Origin: UBA1258 sp963643225
Lineage (GTDB): Bacteria > Bacillota > Clostridia > Lachnospirales > Lachnospiraceae
Direction of reading: 5' to 3'
DNA length: 64,000 bases
NCBI GenBank assembly: GCA_963643225.1
Contig: CAVIIX010000009.1
Span: forward strand, 35,843-99,842
The notes beneath the pieces were generated by a model. It made no database searches. It was not told where the DNA came from and saw only the letters and a list, made by a program, of their open reading frames with translations. This document shows positions 15,482-23,417 of the stretch, one piece after another; the stretch's first letter is position 1; every line of letters starts with the position of its first letter. Position numbers and translations under genes: made by a program.

Positions 15482-17041
15482 TCAATAGCAGTCAGAAACC
15501 TTGACAACTAATGTTCCGTTATAATTTACAATCGACCCCTCCAGTGGAAACTGGGGCATCCGTGCCACAAAATCCTGCGATATTATGTCATTATAATCAT
15601 CATCTCCGCATAAATTGAGGCTCATTCCAAGGAAACTTCTTAGAACACCGTCATATGTGACCCTTGAGTTTCTGGCATCAGTACTAAAATATCCAAATTT
15701 GGCATAATCATTAGCCATCGAATAAGCATTGCTATGAGAAAACAAAAAGTTATCCACAGGTCTGCCCACAAATGCAACGCTTTTATAGTCTTCCAAATAA
15801 TCATCCTCGCATAAGGCCGTAACGATGTTTTGAACCAATGTAGTTGTGGCTGTTTTTCCTTCCTTCAGGGCAATTTGATCATTTACAGCTGCCGAAAGCT
15901 GGAACCACAAGAAAGGCACCAGCATCAGCGTAACACTTCTTCTGACAACCGTCGTTGAAGCTACAGTCTCATCAATCAAAGTCGGAATCGCAACAAGACT
16001 TAAAATATATCCATACGACATCAGTTCCGACATGGAATTTCCGACTGCAATCAGTATTACGAAACCACTTGCAACCGGAATTAACAAGGATAAAAGGAAG
16101 CAGACCACTCCCTTTATTATATGTTTCTTCGCAGTTTTGATTGATATTAAGACAATTACAAGCAATTCTATCAAGGCAATAAGTAAAAGATAAAAATTAA
16201 TAAACTCAAGATTTGAATATGTCTTGTAAACAAACAAATAATTATAAAAAGAAACAAAAGCATTCTTCATAGACGCAGGCAAATTCTTCAAAATTACAAT
16301 CGGATTAACCCCCGAAGCTCCTTTGTATGAAGCAAGCTCTATACCGGCTCTAAGTAGTAATGCTTTTGTAATAAGCAAATATATTGCCCCCCCTAGAACG
16401 CATGTTCCCATGCATTCTTCGGCATAACTTATCACCTGTTTATTTCTTTCAGCAGAACGAATTTTCTTTATGCAAAATAAAAGCATAAGAAGAACCGTAA
16501 CTGAAATATACGCCTGATAAAATGCCATGGATACAGCGAAAAATACAGAAGAGGCAATGACCTTAAAAATGATTTTCCTTTTACTTAAGTCCTCATTGCA
16601 CAGTACCGCAAATGAAGAAACCGCAAATACAAAGGCAAGTCCAAAGTTTGGTGACATGTAGCTATATGAAAGAATATCGCAGATAATTGGATTCGCAATT
16701 AAAATAACCGAAGCCAAAATTCTAAAAGATTTTCTTTTTACGTCAAAGCACTTCATAAAAATGTTAATACCAATCGAAAAAAGAAATACAGTAATCATTG
16801 AATTAAAGGCATCGGAAACAATTCCGAAGCGTGCTCTGTCCGCGTACCTCTGTAAACCTCTTCCAAGAGAAATTTCCCAATCTCCGGCTATAAAATTAGA
16901 TGGGTGCCAAATGCCATCATAGTTATTGACAAGTCCCTCTGACATCATTGTAAAGTATGCAAGAACACCGACAGCAAAGGTAACAATAATCCATTTCCAT
17001 TGTTCCTCTGCAAATTTTTTCAGTTCGTTCAAAGCCTTCAT
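15482..17041 (-). CDS. GtrII-like glucosyltransferase, integral membrane protein
   Basis: The protein of about 519 residues has a cytoplasmic N-terminus and 10-12 membrane helices, with the GtrII (Glucos_trans_II) signature NNYDGIWHPSNFIAGDWEISLGRGLQRYAD in its first extracytoplasmic loop. GtrII proteins move glucose from a lipid carrier onto surface polysaccharide outside the membrane. The frame opens at 17059, but AGAGGTG precedes the ATG at 17041 at proper spacing, so I start there. A decayed DUF6020 gene lies just upstream. Confidence 0.8.
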   Translation of the reverse strand: MKALNELKKFAEEQWKWIIVTFAVGVLAYFTMMSEGLVNNYDGIWHPSNFIAGDWEISLGRGLQRYADRARFGIVSDAFNSMITVFLFSIGINIFMKCFDVKRKSFRILASVILIANPIICDILSYSYMSPNFGLAFVFAVSSFAVLCNEDLSKRKIIFKVIASSVFFAVSMAFYQAYISVTVLLMLLFCIKKIRSAERNKQVISYAEECMGTCVLGGAIYLLITKALLLRAGIELASYKGASGVNPIVILKNLPASMKNAFVSFYNYLFVYKTYSNLEFINFYLLLIALIELLVIVLISIKTAKKHIIKGVVCFLLSLLIPVASGFVILIAVGNSMSELMSYGYILSLVAIPTLIDETVASTTVVRRSVTLMLVPFLWFQLSAAVNDQIALKEGKTATTTLVQNIVTALCEDDYLEDYKSVAFVGRPVDNFLFSHSNAYSMANDYAKFGYFSTDARNSRVTYDGVLRSFLGMSLNLCGDDDYNDIISQDFVARMPQFPLEGSIVNYNGTLVVKVSDCY

Positions 17042-17091
17042 TAATTCACCTCTTAACATGTATACCTACTGGATGAATAAAATCATTTTGA

Positions 17092-17613
17092 TTATACTCT
17101 CTCAGAGGCTGCGGGAAAAGAAACAAAATAAAAGGGAAGAGCCGCATAAATAAAGAAAATGTACCTGACCTGAGCAACCGGACCCAGGAAAACGGTAAGG
17201 AGACCCATTCCGATAAGTACATGCACTTCTGTCCTGAGTTTGTTTTTCTTTATAATGTCAAAAAATACACTGCCAAGCCACAGAAATAAATACCAGGCTG
17301 GATTCATCAGCAAAGTGCATGGCAATAAGCTTCCCACTTTGTAGTAGACCGAAATCTTTCTAAAATACTCATGATGCTTAGGAAGAATCACCTTCTCATC
17401 TCCTGGTGCATCTACGAAATAGGAATAATAATTGCTTTCGTTTGTTGAAAGTCCGTATACTCCCTTATATCCGTCAAATATCGCAAGCGGATACCAGTAG
17501 TCATGTGTCATCACCATAAACGAAGCTAAATAAGACTTTGGATGTTTGATACCGTTTTTTATCCATACCTTTATAAATCGAAACGCGTTGTCTTTAAATG
17601 CCTCGTTATCAAA
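17092..17613 (-). pseudogene. DUF6020-like membrane protein, C-terminal remnant
   Basis: The frame reads from 17613 (after an in-frame TAG) as DNEAFKDNAFRFIKVWIKNG and continues to 17092 with two membrane helices near the end (LLPCTLLMNPAWYLFLWLG; HVLIGMGLLTVFLGPVA). This matches the last quarter of large DUF6020 multi-pass proteins of Lachnospiraceae. The first methionine (17517) would cut a conserved segment, there is no ribosome site, and the N-terminal 300-400 residues are gone. I read it as a truncated gene. Confidence 0.65.
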
Positions 17614-17807
17614 CTAATACAAAAATATGGAAGCTTAAAGGTGAAGACTCACTCACGAGTCTATGGCTAGGGATTCTAACCTGTTTTAGCTAACGTAAAC
17701 ATTTTCGAATCTACGCACATCAAAGCTTCTTTTCTATCTTAACATTCTATTATTTTGTTTACAACAAATGGATAGAAATGGATTAAGTAGAAAAACTTGC
17801 CGTCCGT

Positions 17808-18575
17808 TCAAGTCACTAAATTGAGTATCACAACAATAATCAGCATATGCGCCGGATAAAAGCCGTAGCAGAAATACTTAAATGACCTGCTGCTATAGCC
17901 CTTACGGCCGCGATAGAGCCATATTGGAATCAGCGCCAGCATTGCCAGACCCTGCTGACAAAGCTCAAGCTTTCGTCCAAACAGCTCTATAGGATACATC
18001 AGTCCTCCCAGCAGTTCCACGTTGATCCAGTAGAGGCCGATTAGTTGTCCAAGCAGGCACCACCATTTACGCCCTCTAAAGAAATAAAAGACAAATACTG
18101 TAAGCACACCTGCGCCGTAGTAATCCACCATGCACAGTGTTCCGAGTACACCTCCGGCAATAATTGAAATAGCTGCCACTGGTATGTAAAGCCAAAGCTT
18201 GCCTTTTGCGCGCACACTCTCCATTATATGTATGAAAATAAGGCTCATGAGCAGAGTCCAGATAACATTCTGATGCACAGGATAGAACCAGGTACCTCCA
18301 TACATTAAATCAAATGGAATTTCAGAAATAATTGCAAATATAAGCATTCTCAAAGCATATTTTTGGAAGCTGTGGGTATGAAAATACCCCTCAACCGCCA
18401 TAAAGGAAAATATAGGAAAGGCCACCCTTCCAGCACAGGTAAGCCATTCCTGTGCAGGTAAAAGTGTTGCCCAAAGATGATCCATAAGCATGAGTGCCAT
18501 AGCAATAATATGAAGCATTGCCACGCTAATATCAAAGCTTATAGAATTATTAGAATTTGTATTATTAATCTCCAT
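17808..18575 (-). CDS. TraX family membrane protein
   Basis: The 255-residue protein has about eight membrane helices and the TraX marks ALMLMDHLW near residue 30, GRVAFPIFSFMAVEGYFHT near 50 and SEIPFDLMY near 85. TraX was first known for acetylating pilin in F plasmids; chromosomal Firmicutes members are thought to acylate surface material, but the substrate is unknown. The start has AAGGG seven to ten bases upstream. It lies alone between repeats. Confidence 0.85.
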   Translation of the reverse strand: MEINNTNSNNSISFDISVAMLHIIAMALMLMDHLWATLLPAQEWLTCAGRVAFPIFSFMAVEGYFHTHSFQKYALRMLIFAIISEIPFDLMYGGTWFYPVHQNVIWTLLMSLIFIHIMESVRAKGKLWLYIPVAAISIIAGGVLGTLCMVDYYGAGVLTVFVFYFFRGRKWWCLLGQLIGLYWINVELLGGLMYPIELFGRKLELCQQGLAMLALIPIWLYRGRKGYSSRSFKYFCYGFYPAHMLIIVVILNLVT

Positions 18576-18639
18576 GTGACTGTCCCTTCAGCGATATACT
18601 GTTCATAATAATTCTTCCCTAAACTAAGTAAATTTTTTA

Positions 18640-18752
18640 CCTATATGGAATTGTAACGCAATTTCTTACAGGTAAAAAAATTTCTCTTGCAAAACTAAAG
18701 CGCCGGACGCAGTCGCTAAAGCGACATATTCCTTTAGCGCGAGTGCGCATCA
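18640..18752. repeat. Family 2 repeat, permuted copy
   Basis: It starts with the large hairpin (TTACCTATATGGAATTG with CAATTTCTTACAGGTAA), followed by a decayed TTTCTCTTGCAAAACT hairpin and the GCGACATATTCCTTTAGCGC middle. The module order differs from the copies at 988 and 52741. It ends directly before the promoter of the PqqD-kinase gene. Confidence 0.75.
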
Positions 18753-18757
18753 TTAAC

Positions 18758-18786
18758 TTGTAAAGTCTTTAACCATTCTTTATAAT
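18758..18786 (+). promoter_or_regulatory. SigmaA-type promoter of the PqqD-kinase gene
   Basis: TTGTAA (18758-18763), a 17-base spacer and a perfect TATAAT (18781-18786). The first in-frame ATG (18785) overlaps the -10 box and cannot be on the transcript, which supports the start at 18830. Confidence 0.7.
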
Positions 18787-18829
18787 GATACCACATAAAC
18801 AAACTCATTGCATATCTATAGGAACAGTC

Positions 18830-19975
18830 ATGATAAGAAACGATATTTTTGTGTTAGCCCAAATTAACGGTGACAATTTAATCCTTCCCTCAGGGCAGGC
18901 AGTTGTTGATTTTGTCGATATTCTTGAAATAAATAAAACGGGGGCTTTTGTTTGGGAACTTTTAAAGAATGATTTGGCTTTTAGCGAATTAATTGAAAAA
19001 CTATATGAAAAATTTGATGTTGAAGCTTCCCAAAAATATGTCTTTGAGAAAGAAGTTTTTAGCTTCATATGTGCTTTAAAATCAAGAGGAATGATATTAG
19101 ACAATGAAAGAACTCTTCAAGGTGAATCTTGCATAAATCTTAAAATAGCAGGCTTAAAGGTCAGGCTCTTTTGTCCTTTAGAATACATAAATGACAATCT
19201 TCTTGCCTTCAGGTATGAGGATGGCAGCTGCGAATTCTCTTCTTCAGCACTTGAAATTTATATTTTAAATGTGAAAAAATTCTCGTCCGAAAAATTAACC
19301 TGCCTATTAAAAAATAAGGACCTCGTCGTCCTTGAAAGCAGCAAAGAATATGTCTTAATTTATCCTCAATTTGATTGCATAAAAGAAGTACACATCAATA
19401 AAGAAAATCACAAAACTTACATTTACCTTAAAAGCTCTACATCCTTATCTTCACTTAGGGAGGAGATCTTTTTGTGTCTCCGCACACCCTTCCTGTTCTT
19501 TGCGGAAAGTAAAAATTATTTCATGCTTCATTCAGTTTCCGCTCTATATAAGGGGAAGGCTTATCTTTTTTCGGCCAAATCCGGAGGTGGAAAAACAACA
19601 ATAGGAAATTTTTTTTCAAAAGAATTTGATGCCCCAATCATAAACGGTGACTTAAATCTACTTAACTGTAATAATGACGAAATTTTCGTCTCTGGGACAC
19701 CCTGGTGCGGAACCTCAAATGTCTATTCCAATGAAACCTATCCCTTGGGCGGTATTTTCTTTATAGAAAAATCAACCGTTCCTTCGGCCGTTAAATTAGG
19801 CGAAAAAGAAGCCGCAATTTTTCTTTATAAGGCAAATATCATGCCGGGCTATACTCAGATTGAGGTTTCAAAAAACCTTAAGAAAGCGATTCTTCTTTCA
19901 AAAAAGATTACTTGTGTACGTTTCAATACAATAAACAGTGTCAAAACCTTAAAGGCAATAGAGGAATACATCTGA
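18830..19975 (+). CDS. PqqD-like domain fused to an HPr-kinase-like domain
   Basis: Residues 1-95 resemble PqqD/RiPP recognition domains (winged-helix with NKTGAFVWELL and a D/E-rich helix). Residues about 190-380 resemble the C-terminal HPr kinase fold, with LHSVSALYKGKAYLFSAKSG and the P-loop SAKSGGGKTT. Stand-alone PqqD proteins present leader peptides to enzymes, and HPrK-like kinases phosphorylate precursors in some lasso peptide clusters; here the two are one protein of 381 residues. The start at 18830 has AGGA six bases upstream. It converges on the 150-residue protein/ABC/GT2 operon. No short precursor gene was found next to it, so the substrate is unknown. Confidence 0.8.
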   Translation: MIRNDIFVLAQINGDNLILPSGQAVVDFVDILEINKTGAFVWELLKNDLAFSELIEKLYEKFDVEASQKYVFEKEVFSFICALKSRGMILDNERTLQGESCINLKIAGLKVRLFCPLEYINDNLLAFRYEDGSCEFSSSALEIYILNVKKFSSEKLTCLLKNKDLVVLESSKEYVLIYPQFDCIKEVHINKENHKTYIYLKSSTSLSSLREEIFLCLRTPFLFFAESKNYFMLHSVSALYKGKAYLFSAKSGGGKTTIGNFFSKEFDAPIINGDLNLLNCNNDEIFVSGTPWCGTSNVYSNETYPLGGIFFIEKSTVPSAVKLGEKEAAIFLYKANIMPGYTQIEVSKNLKKAILLSKKITCVRFNTINSVKTLKAIEEYI

Positions 19976-20111
19976 TTATGAAGGAAGTTTAGTTGCGATT
20001 GAAAATTTTCGGCTGGCTATCATAGTAAGCAAAAACCGCTTCCTATAATCGATGCACTGTGCATTTCATGTACCTTTACCCGAATTTGCTTCGCAACTTC
20101 GGATAAGTTAT

Positions 20112-21089
20112 TTATCTTCGGTTTTTTATAACAGAATACGCATTAAACATAAATCCCGCAAAATTCGGACTTATATTAAACAGCAATAGTCCAAGCTTTA
20201 GTAGGATGCCCTTTTTTTCGGCATCTTTTTCTTTTTCTCTGATAAAACCAACAGTCTCTTTCCATTCCTTTATATATTTCTTTTTTCCGAGTTTTTTTAT
20301 CTTTCCGAGTAAATAAAAACCAAAGTTAAGAGAGATGTCTAAAGACAGCCCATAAAGCATGGGGTAATTGTTTTTGTAAAATTCATCGCATTTATTCCTT
20401 GCTTTAATGCCGTCCATATGATTGGTAATTTTTGATGAAAAAACAATAGAATTGTTCCTGAATATATAATAATAAACCGGCTCTTCAATAGAAGCAAAGC
20501 AAGTGGCATTTTCAAAAATCTGAGCTGTTACATATATGTCCCCATAGCACATTCCCTTAGGAAATTCAATGTTATCAAACAATTCTCTCTTATAGAGCCT
20601 TCCCCAGACATAGCACCTGTTTCTGTCCTCTGTCAGTTGGTATCTGTGCATTTTTTCCTTTGTTTCGGACATAAATGCATTTGTAAGAACTTTCTTTTTT
20701 TCGGAAGGAACCCCTTCCTTACAGACATAATATCCGGCACTTACGAGGTCCGCCCCATATAAAGCAACGGCTTCAAACATTTTGGAAACTGCATCCAGAG
20801 TCAAAGCATCATCGCTGTCAAGGAAAGCGATATACTCCCCCGCGGCTTTACTTAACAAGGTATTGCGCCCTTCGGATACACCTTTACCTTTATTATCTAT
20901 GAGTTTTATTCGACTGTCCCTATTCATAAATTTCCTGACAATTTTTTTAGATGAGTCCACAGAGTCATCGTCGCAAAGAATAATTTCAAGATTTTGATAG
21001 GTCTGATTTATGCAGGATATTAGTGCTCTTTCTAATGTATCTTCCGCATCTTTAAAGGGTATTAAAATACTTATTAAGGGATTATTCAC
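20112..21089 (-). CDS. GT2 family glycosyltransferase
   Basis: The 325-residue protein has a GT-A N-terminal half with ISILIPFKDAEDTLERAL, EIILCDDDSVDSS and the metal site FLDSDDALT, followed by a basic C-terminal part. It transfers a sugar from a nucleotide donor, probably to a cell-surface glycan. The start is GTG at 21089, overlapping the end of the ABC gene by 8 bases, with GGAG ten bases upstream inside the ABC gene, so translation is coupled. It is the last gene of the promoter-23393 operon. Confidence 0.87.
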   Translation of the reverse strand: MNNPLISILIPFKDAEDTLERALISCINQTYQNLEIILCDDDSVDSSKKIVRKFMNRDSRIKLIDNKGKGVSEGRNTLLSKAAGEYIAFLDSDDALTLDAVSKMFEAVALYGADLVSAGYYVCKEGVPSEKKKVLTNAFMSETKEKMHRYQLTEDRNRCYVWGRLYKRELFDNIEFPKGMCYGDIYVTAQIFENATCFASIEEPVYYYIFRNNSIVFSSKITNHMDGIKARNKCDEFYKNNYPMLYGLSLDISLNFGFYLLGKIKKLGKKKYIKEWKETVGFIREKEKDAEKKGILLKLGLLLFNISPNFAGFMFNAYSVIKNRR

Positions 21090-22830
21090 TTAAAAGGATC
21101 TCCTTATCTTTAATGGTGTAGACCCTGTCGCAGATATCCATAACGGCCGGCCTGTGCGTAGTAACTATTATTGTTCTCGGCGTCTTGTCGTTATTGATAT
21201 TCATAAGAAGACGTCTCTCTGTTTCCAAATCAAGAGCAGAAGTTGCCTCGTCGAGTAAAAGTATCGGCGACTTTCTCAAAAGAGCCCTGGCGATTGACAA
21301 TCTTTGAGCCTGTCCTTCGGAGAATCCCCCACCTCTTTCTTTTATCTCGGAATCTAAACCATCCGGAAGTTTACATACAAATTCCCAGGCGCAGGCAAGT
21401 TTTAATGCTTCAACCATTTCCTCATCCGTCGCATCTTCTTTTACATTCAGCATGTTTTCCTTTATGGTGCCGGAAAACATTGTGTTTCCCTGAGGGACAT
21501 ATGAAAAAAGCATTCTGGCAGAAGCAGTCAGTTCAAGGCATCCCTCGCCTGTCTCAGGATTAGCCCGGTCGCAGCATATATAGCCCTTCCCGTTCTGCCC
21601 TCTTACAAGTGAAAGCAGTACCCTCAACATGGTAGTCTTTCCTTCCCCTGACGGACCTATTAGGGCAACTATTTCATTTGGATGAGCATCAAAGCTTGCA
21701 TCTTCAAAAACTTCAGTTCCTGTCATATACCTGTAGGAAAGGTTACGAAGGCTTACTCCTATACCTTTTTCCTTGTTTTTTTCGTAAAAAGCCTTAACTT
21801 CTGTTTCATGAGAAAAATCTTCCTTCGGAAGTGAAAGCAAATTCATTACTCTTTTTGCCGAATTTGTAAGGCTTATCGCATTAGGCAAAAGGCCAAGCAA
21901 GCTCTGAGTAGTTCCTGAAAGAGTGGCTGAAAGAGCCAAAAACATTGTCATGGTACCGTAGGAAATCTGACCGGACCAAACTTTATAAACGCCGAAGCCA
22001 TAGGTAGAATAGGTTACAAAAAGAGAGGTAAGAGTCACCAGGATTGAATTTATGGATGAAACCTTCTGGTAACTGAGGCGTACCTCGGTATTTTCTTTCT
22101 GCAATATTCTTAGACGCTTTGAATAAAGCGGAACCATATTAAGAGCCTTAAGAATCTGCGTGTTTGAAAAAGACTCCGTTGTGAAGGAACTCATTTTGGC
22201 ACCGCTTTTCATGCTTCCCATGCTGTTCTTCTTCATACGCTTCATGTTTGTTTTTTGTGTTATAAGTGATATGGGAACACCCGCCAGAGCAAATATTGCA
22301 AAAGAAGCATCATATCTGCAGACCATGATTAGAGCCGATACAAATTTAAAGGTATAAATAATCAGATTTGGAATAAAATTAAGAAGTCCCTGTGAAACAA
22401 GGGACACATCTCCGCCCCACCTTGACTGGAGCTCTCCAGAATGAAAGCTTGTAAGGGCTTCCCATTCGGTAGTCATTATTTCATCATAGACATCTGCCTT
22501 AAGAGAATTGTCTATGGCTAAATTTATCTTTGAGGAAACATAAAGAGAGAGCTGGCTTACTGCCATGCCGACAAGCTGAGCCGCTATGATGCTTATGAAA
22601 GTTTTTAAAAGTTCCCCTGTTTGATGACCGGTAATGATATCTACCAAGTCTCTTGAGACAAGACTTGAAAAAAGTGCCACGACCGTTGAAGTCATTCCAA
22701 GGGCAGTATAAAAAGCTATGGAAAGAACATGCCTCTTTCCATAGCCATATATCCATTTGATTTCTTCTCTTACTTCTTTTAATCTGCCATTTTTGATTGC
22801 AGCTAAATATCCTTTAATATTTATAGGCAT
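21082..22830 (-). CDS. ABC exporter, fused membrane and ATPase domains
   Basis: The 582-residue half-transporter has a six-helix ABC membrane domain (about 30-330) and an ATPase domain with Walker A GPSGEGKTT, the signature GGFSEGQAQRLSIARAL and Walker B ILLLDEATSALD, then the H-loop VTTHRP. There is no C39 peptidase domain, so it does not itself cut double-glycine leaders. The type exports lipids, drugs or peptides, and works as a homodimer. The start lies one base after the stop of the 150-residue gene, which points to that protein, or something made from it, as partner or cargo. Confidence 0.9.
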   Translation of the reverse strand: MPINIKGYLAAIKNGRLKEVREEIKWIYGYGKRHVLSIAFYTALGMTSTVVALFSSLVSRDLVDIITGHQTGELLKTFISIIAAQLVGMAVSQLSLYVSSKINLAIDNSLKADVYDEIMTTEWEALTSFHSGELQSRWGGDVSLVSQGLLNFIPNLIIYTFKFVSALIMVCRYDASFAIFALAGVPISLITQKTNMKRMKKNSMGSMKSGAKMSSFTTESFSNTQILKALNMVPLYSKRLRILQKENTEVRLSYQKVSSINSILVTLTSLFVTYSTYGFGVYKVWSGQISYGTMTMFLALSATLSGTTQSLLGLLPNAISLTNSAKRVMNLLSLPKEDFSHETEVKAFYEKNKEKGIGVSLRNLSYRYMTGTEVFEDASFDAHPNEIVALIGPSGEGKTTMLRVLLSLVRGQNGKGYICCDRANPETGEGCLELTASARMLFSYVPQGNTMFSGTIKENMLNVKEDATDEEMVEALKLACAWEFVCKLPDGLDSEIKERGGGFSEGQAQRLSIARALLRKSPILLLDEATSALDLETERRLLMNINNDKTPRTIIVTTHRPAVMDICDRVYTIKDKEILLSE

Positions 22831-22831
22831 T

Positions 22832-23284
22832 TTAACAGTAACTTATTGTAGCCGTAAATTCACTGGCAACCATATGCGTATTGGTTCCGGAAGGATAATA
22901 AGAGCCTATTCCGCCTTCATATTGAGATTCAGAAAATCTGATATCATCAATCATAAATGCAATTCTTTCACTTTGATTATAATGCTCTTGCCTATAAATT
23001 TCTATGACATCACCATTTCTTGTATAGCTTGAGACATTTGTAATACTTCTAATAGATTCTATATGCCCTTTTCCAATAAAAGTAAGGGTAATATGCAAGG
23101 ATTCTCCTGGCTTTCCGGCAGTTTCCGTCGCAATAACCTGTACCTCGGAATGAGATCCTGAATTATGGCCTTCCCACTTTACCTCGACACTAAAGCTTGG
23201 TTTATCCTCCGATCCGCTTTGTACAAAAGGCCCTTCTACCGTTCCATATACATTAGATACATTTGGACTGTCATTTAAGCTCAT
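22832..23284 (-). CDS. Uncharacterised 150-residue beta-rich protein
   Basis: I do not recognise this protein. It is polar, rich in S, T, G and alternating beta patterns (SFSVEVKWEGHNSGSHSEVQ, LHITLTFIGKG), with an acidic middle (IDDIRFSESQYEGGIGSYY) and a single cysteine as the very last residue (…TISYC). There is no signal peptide, membrane helix or double-glycine leader. The start has a strong GGAGG and its own vegetative promoter, and it is the first gene of an operon with an ABC exporter and a glycosyltransferase. It could be an exported or modified substrate, or a cytoplasmic accessory protein. Confidence 0.75.
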   Translation of the reverse strand: MSLNDSPNVSNVYGTVEGPFVQSGSEDKPSFSVEVKWEGHNSGSHSEVQVIATETAGKPGESLHITLTFIGKGHIESIRSITNVSSYTRNGDVIEIYRQEHYNQSERIAFMIDDIRFSESQYEGGIGSYYPSGTNTHMVASEFTATISYC

Positions 23285-23364
23285 AAGTTTACCTCCGCTT
23301 TTAAGTCAAAAACCATATAAGCCATAAACATCTTAACTAAAACTATAGCTAATCTATTTACTAA

Positions 23365-23393
23365 ATATTAACAATTTTTTTCATAAACGTCAA
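23365..23393 (-). promoter_or_regulatory. SigmaA-type promoter of the 150-residue/ABC/GT2 operon
   Basis: On the minus strand TTGACG (23388-23393), exactly 17 bases, then TAATAT (23365-23370). It lies in the 133-base gap after the long pel-type operon, so the downstream genes can be expressed on their own. Confidence 0.75.
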
Positions 23394-23417
23394 TCAATTC
23401 AATACGAAAGTATATTT

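Noticed and set aside
14896..15511. Plus-strand ORFs of 178 and 69 codons opposite DUF3237
   Set aside because: They are antisense to a recognised domain and lack ribosome sites.
18785..18829. Earlier start of the PqqD-kinase gene
   Set aside because: The ATG overlaps the -10 box of the promoter and has no ribosome site.
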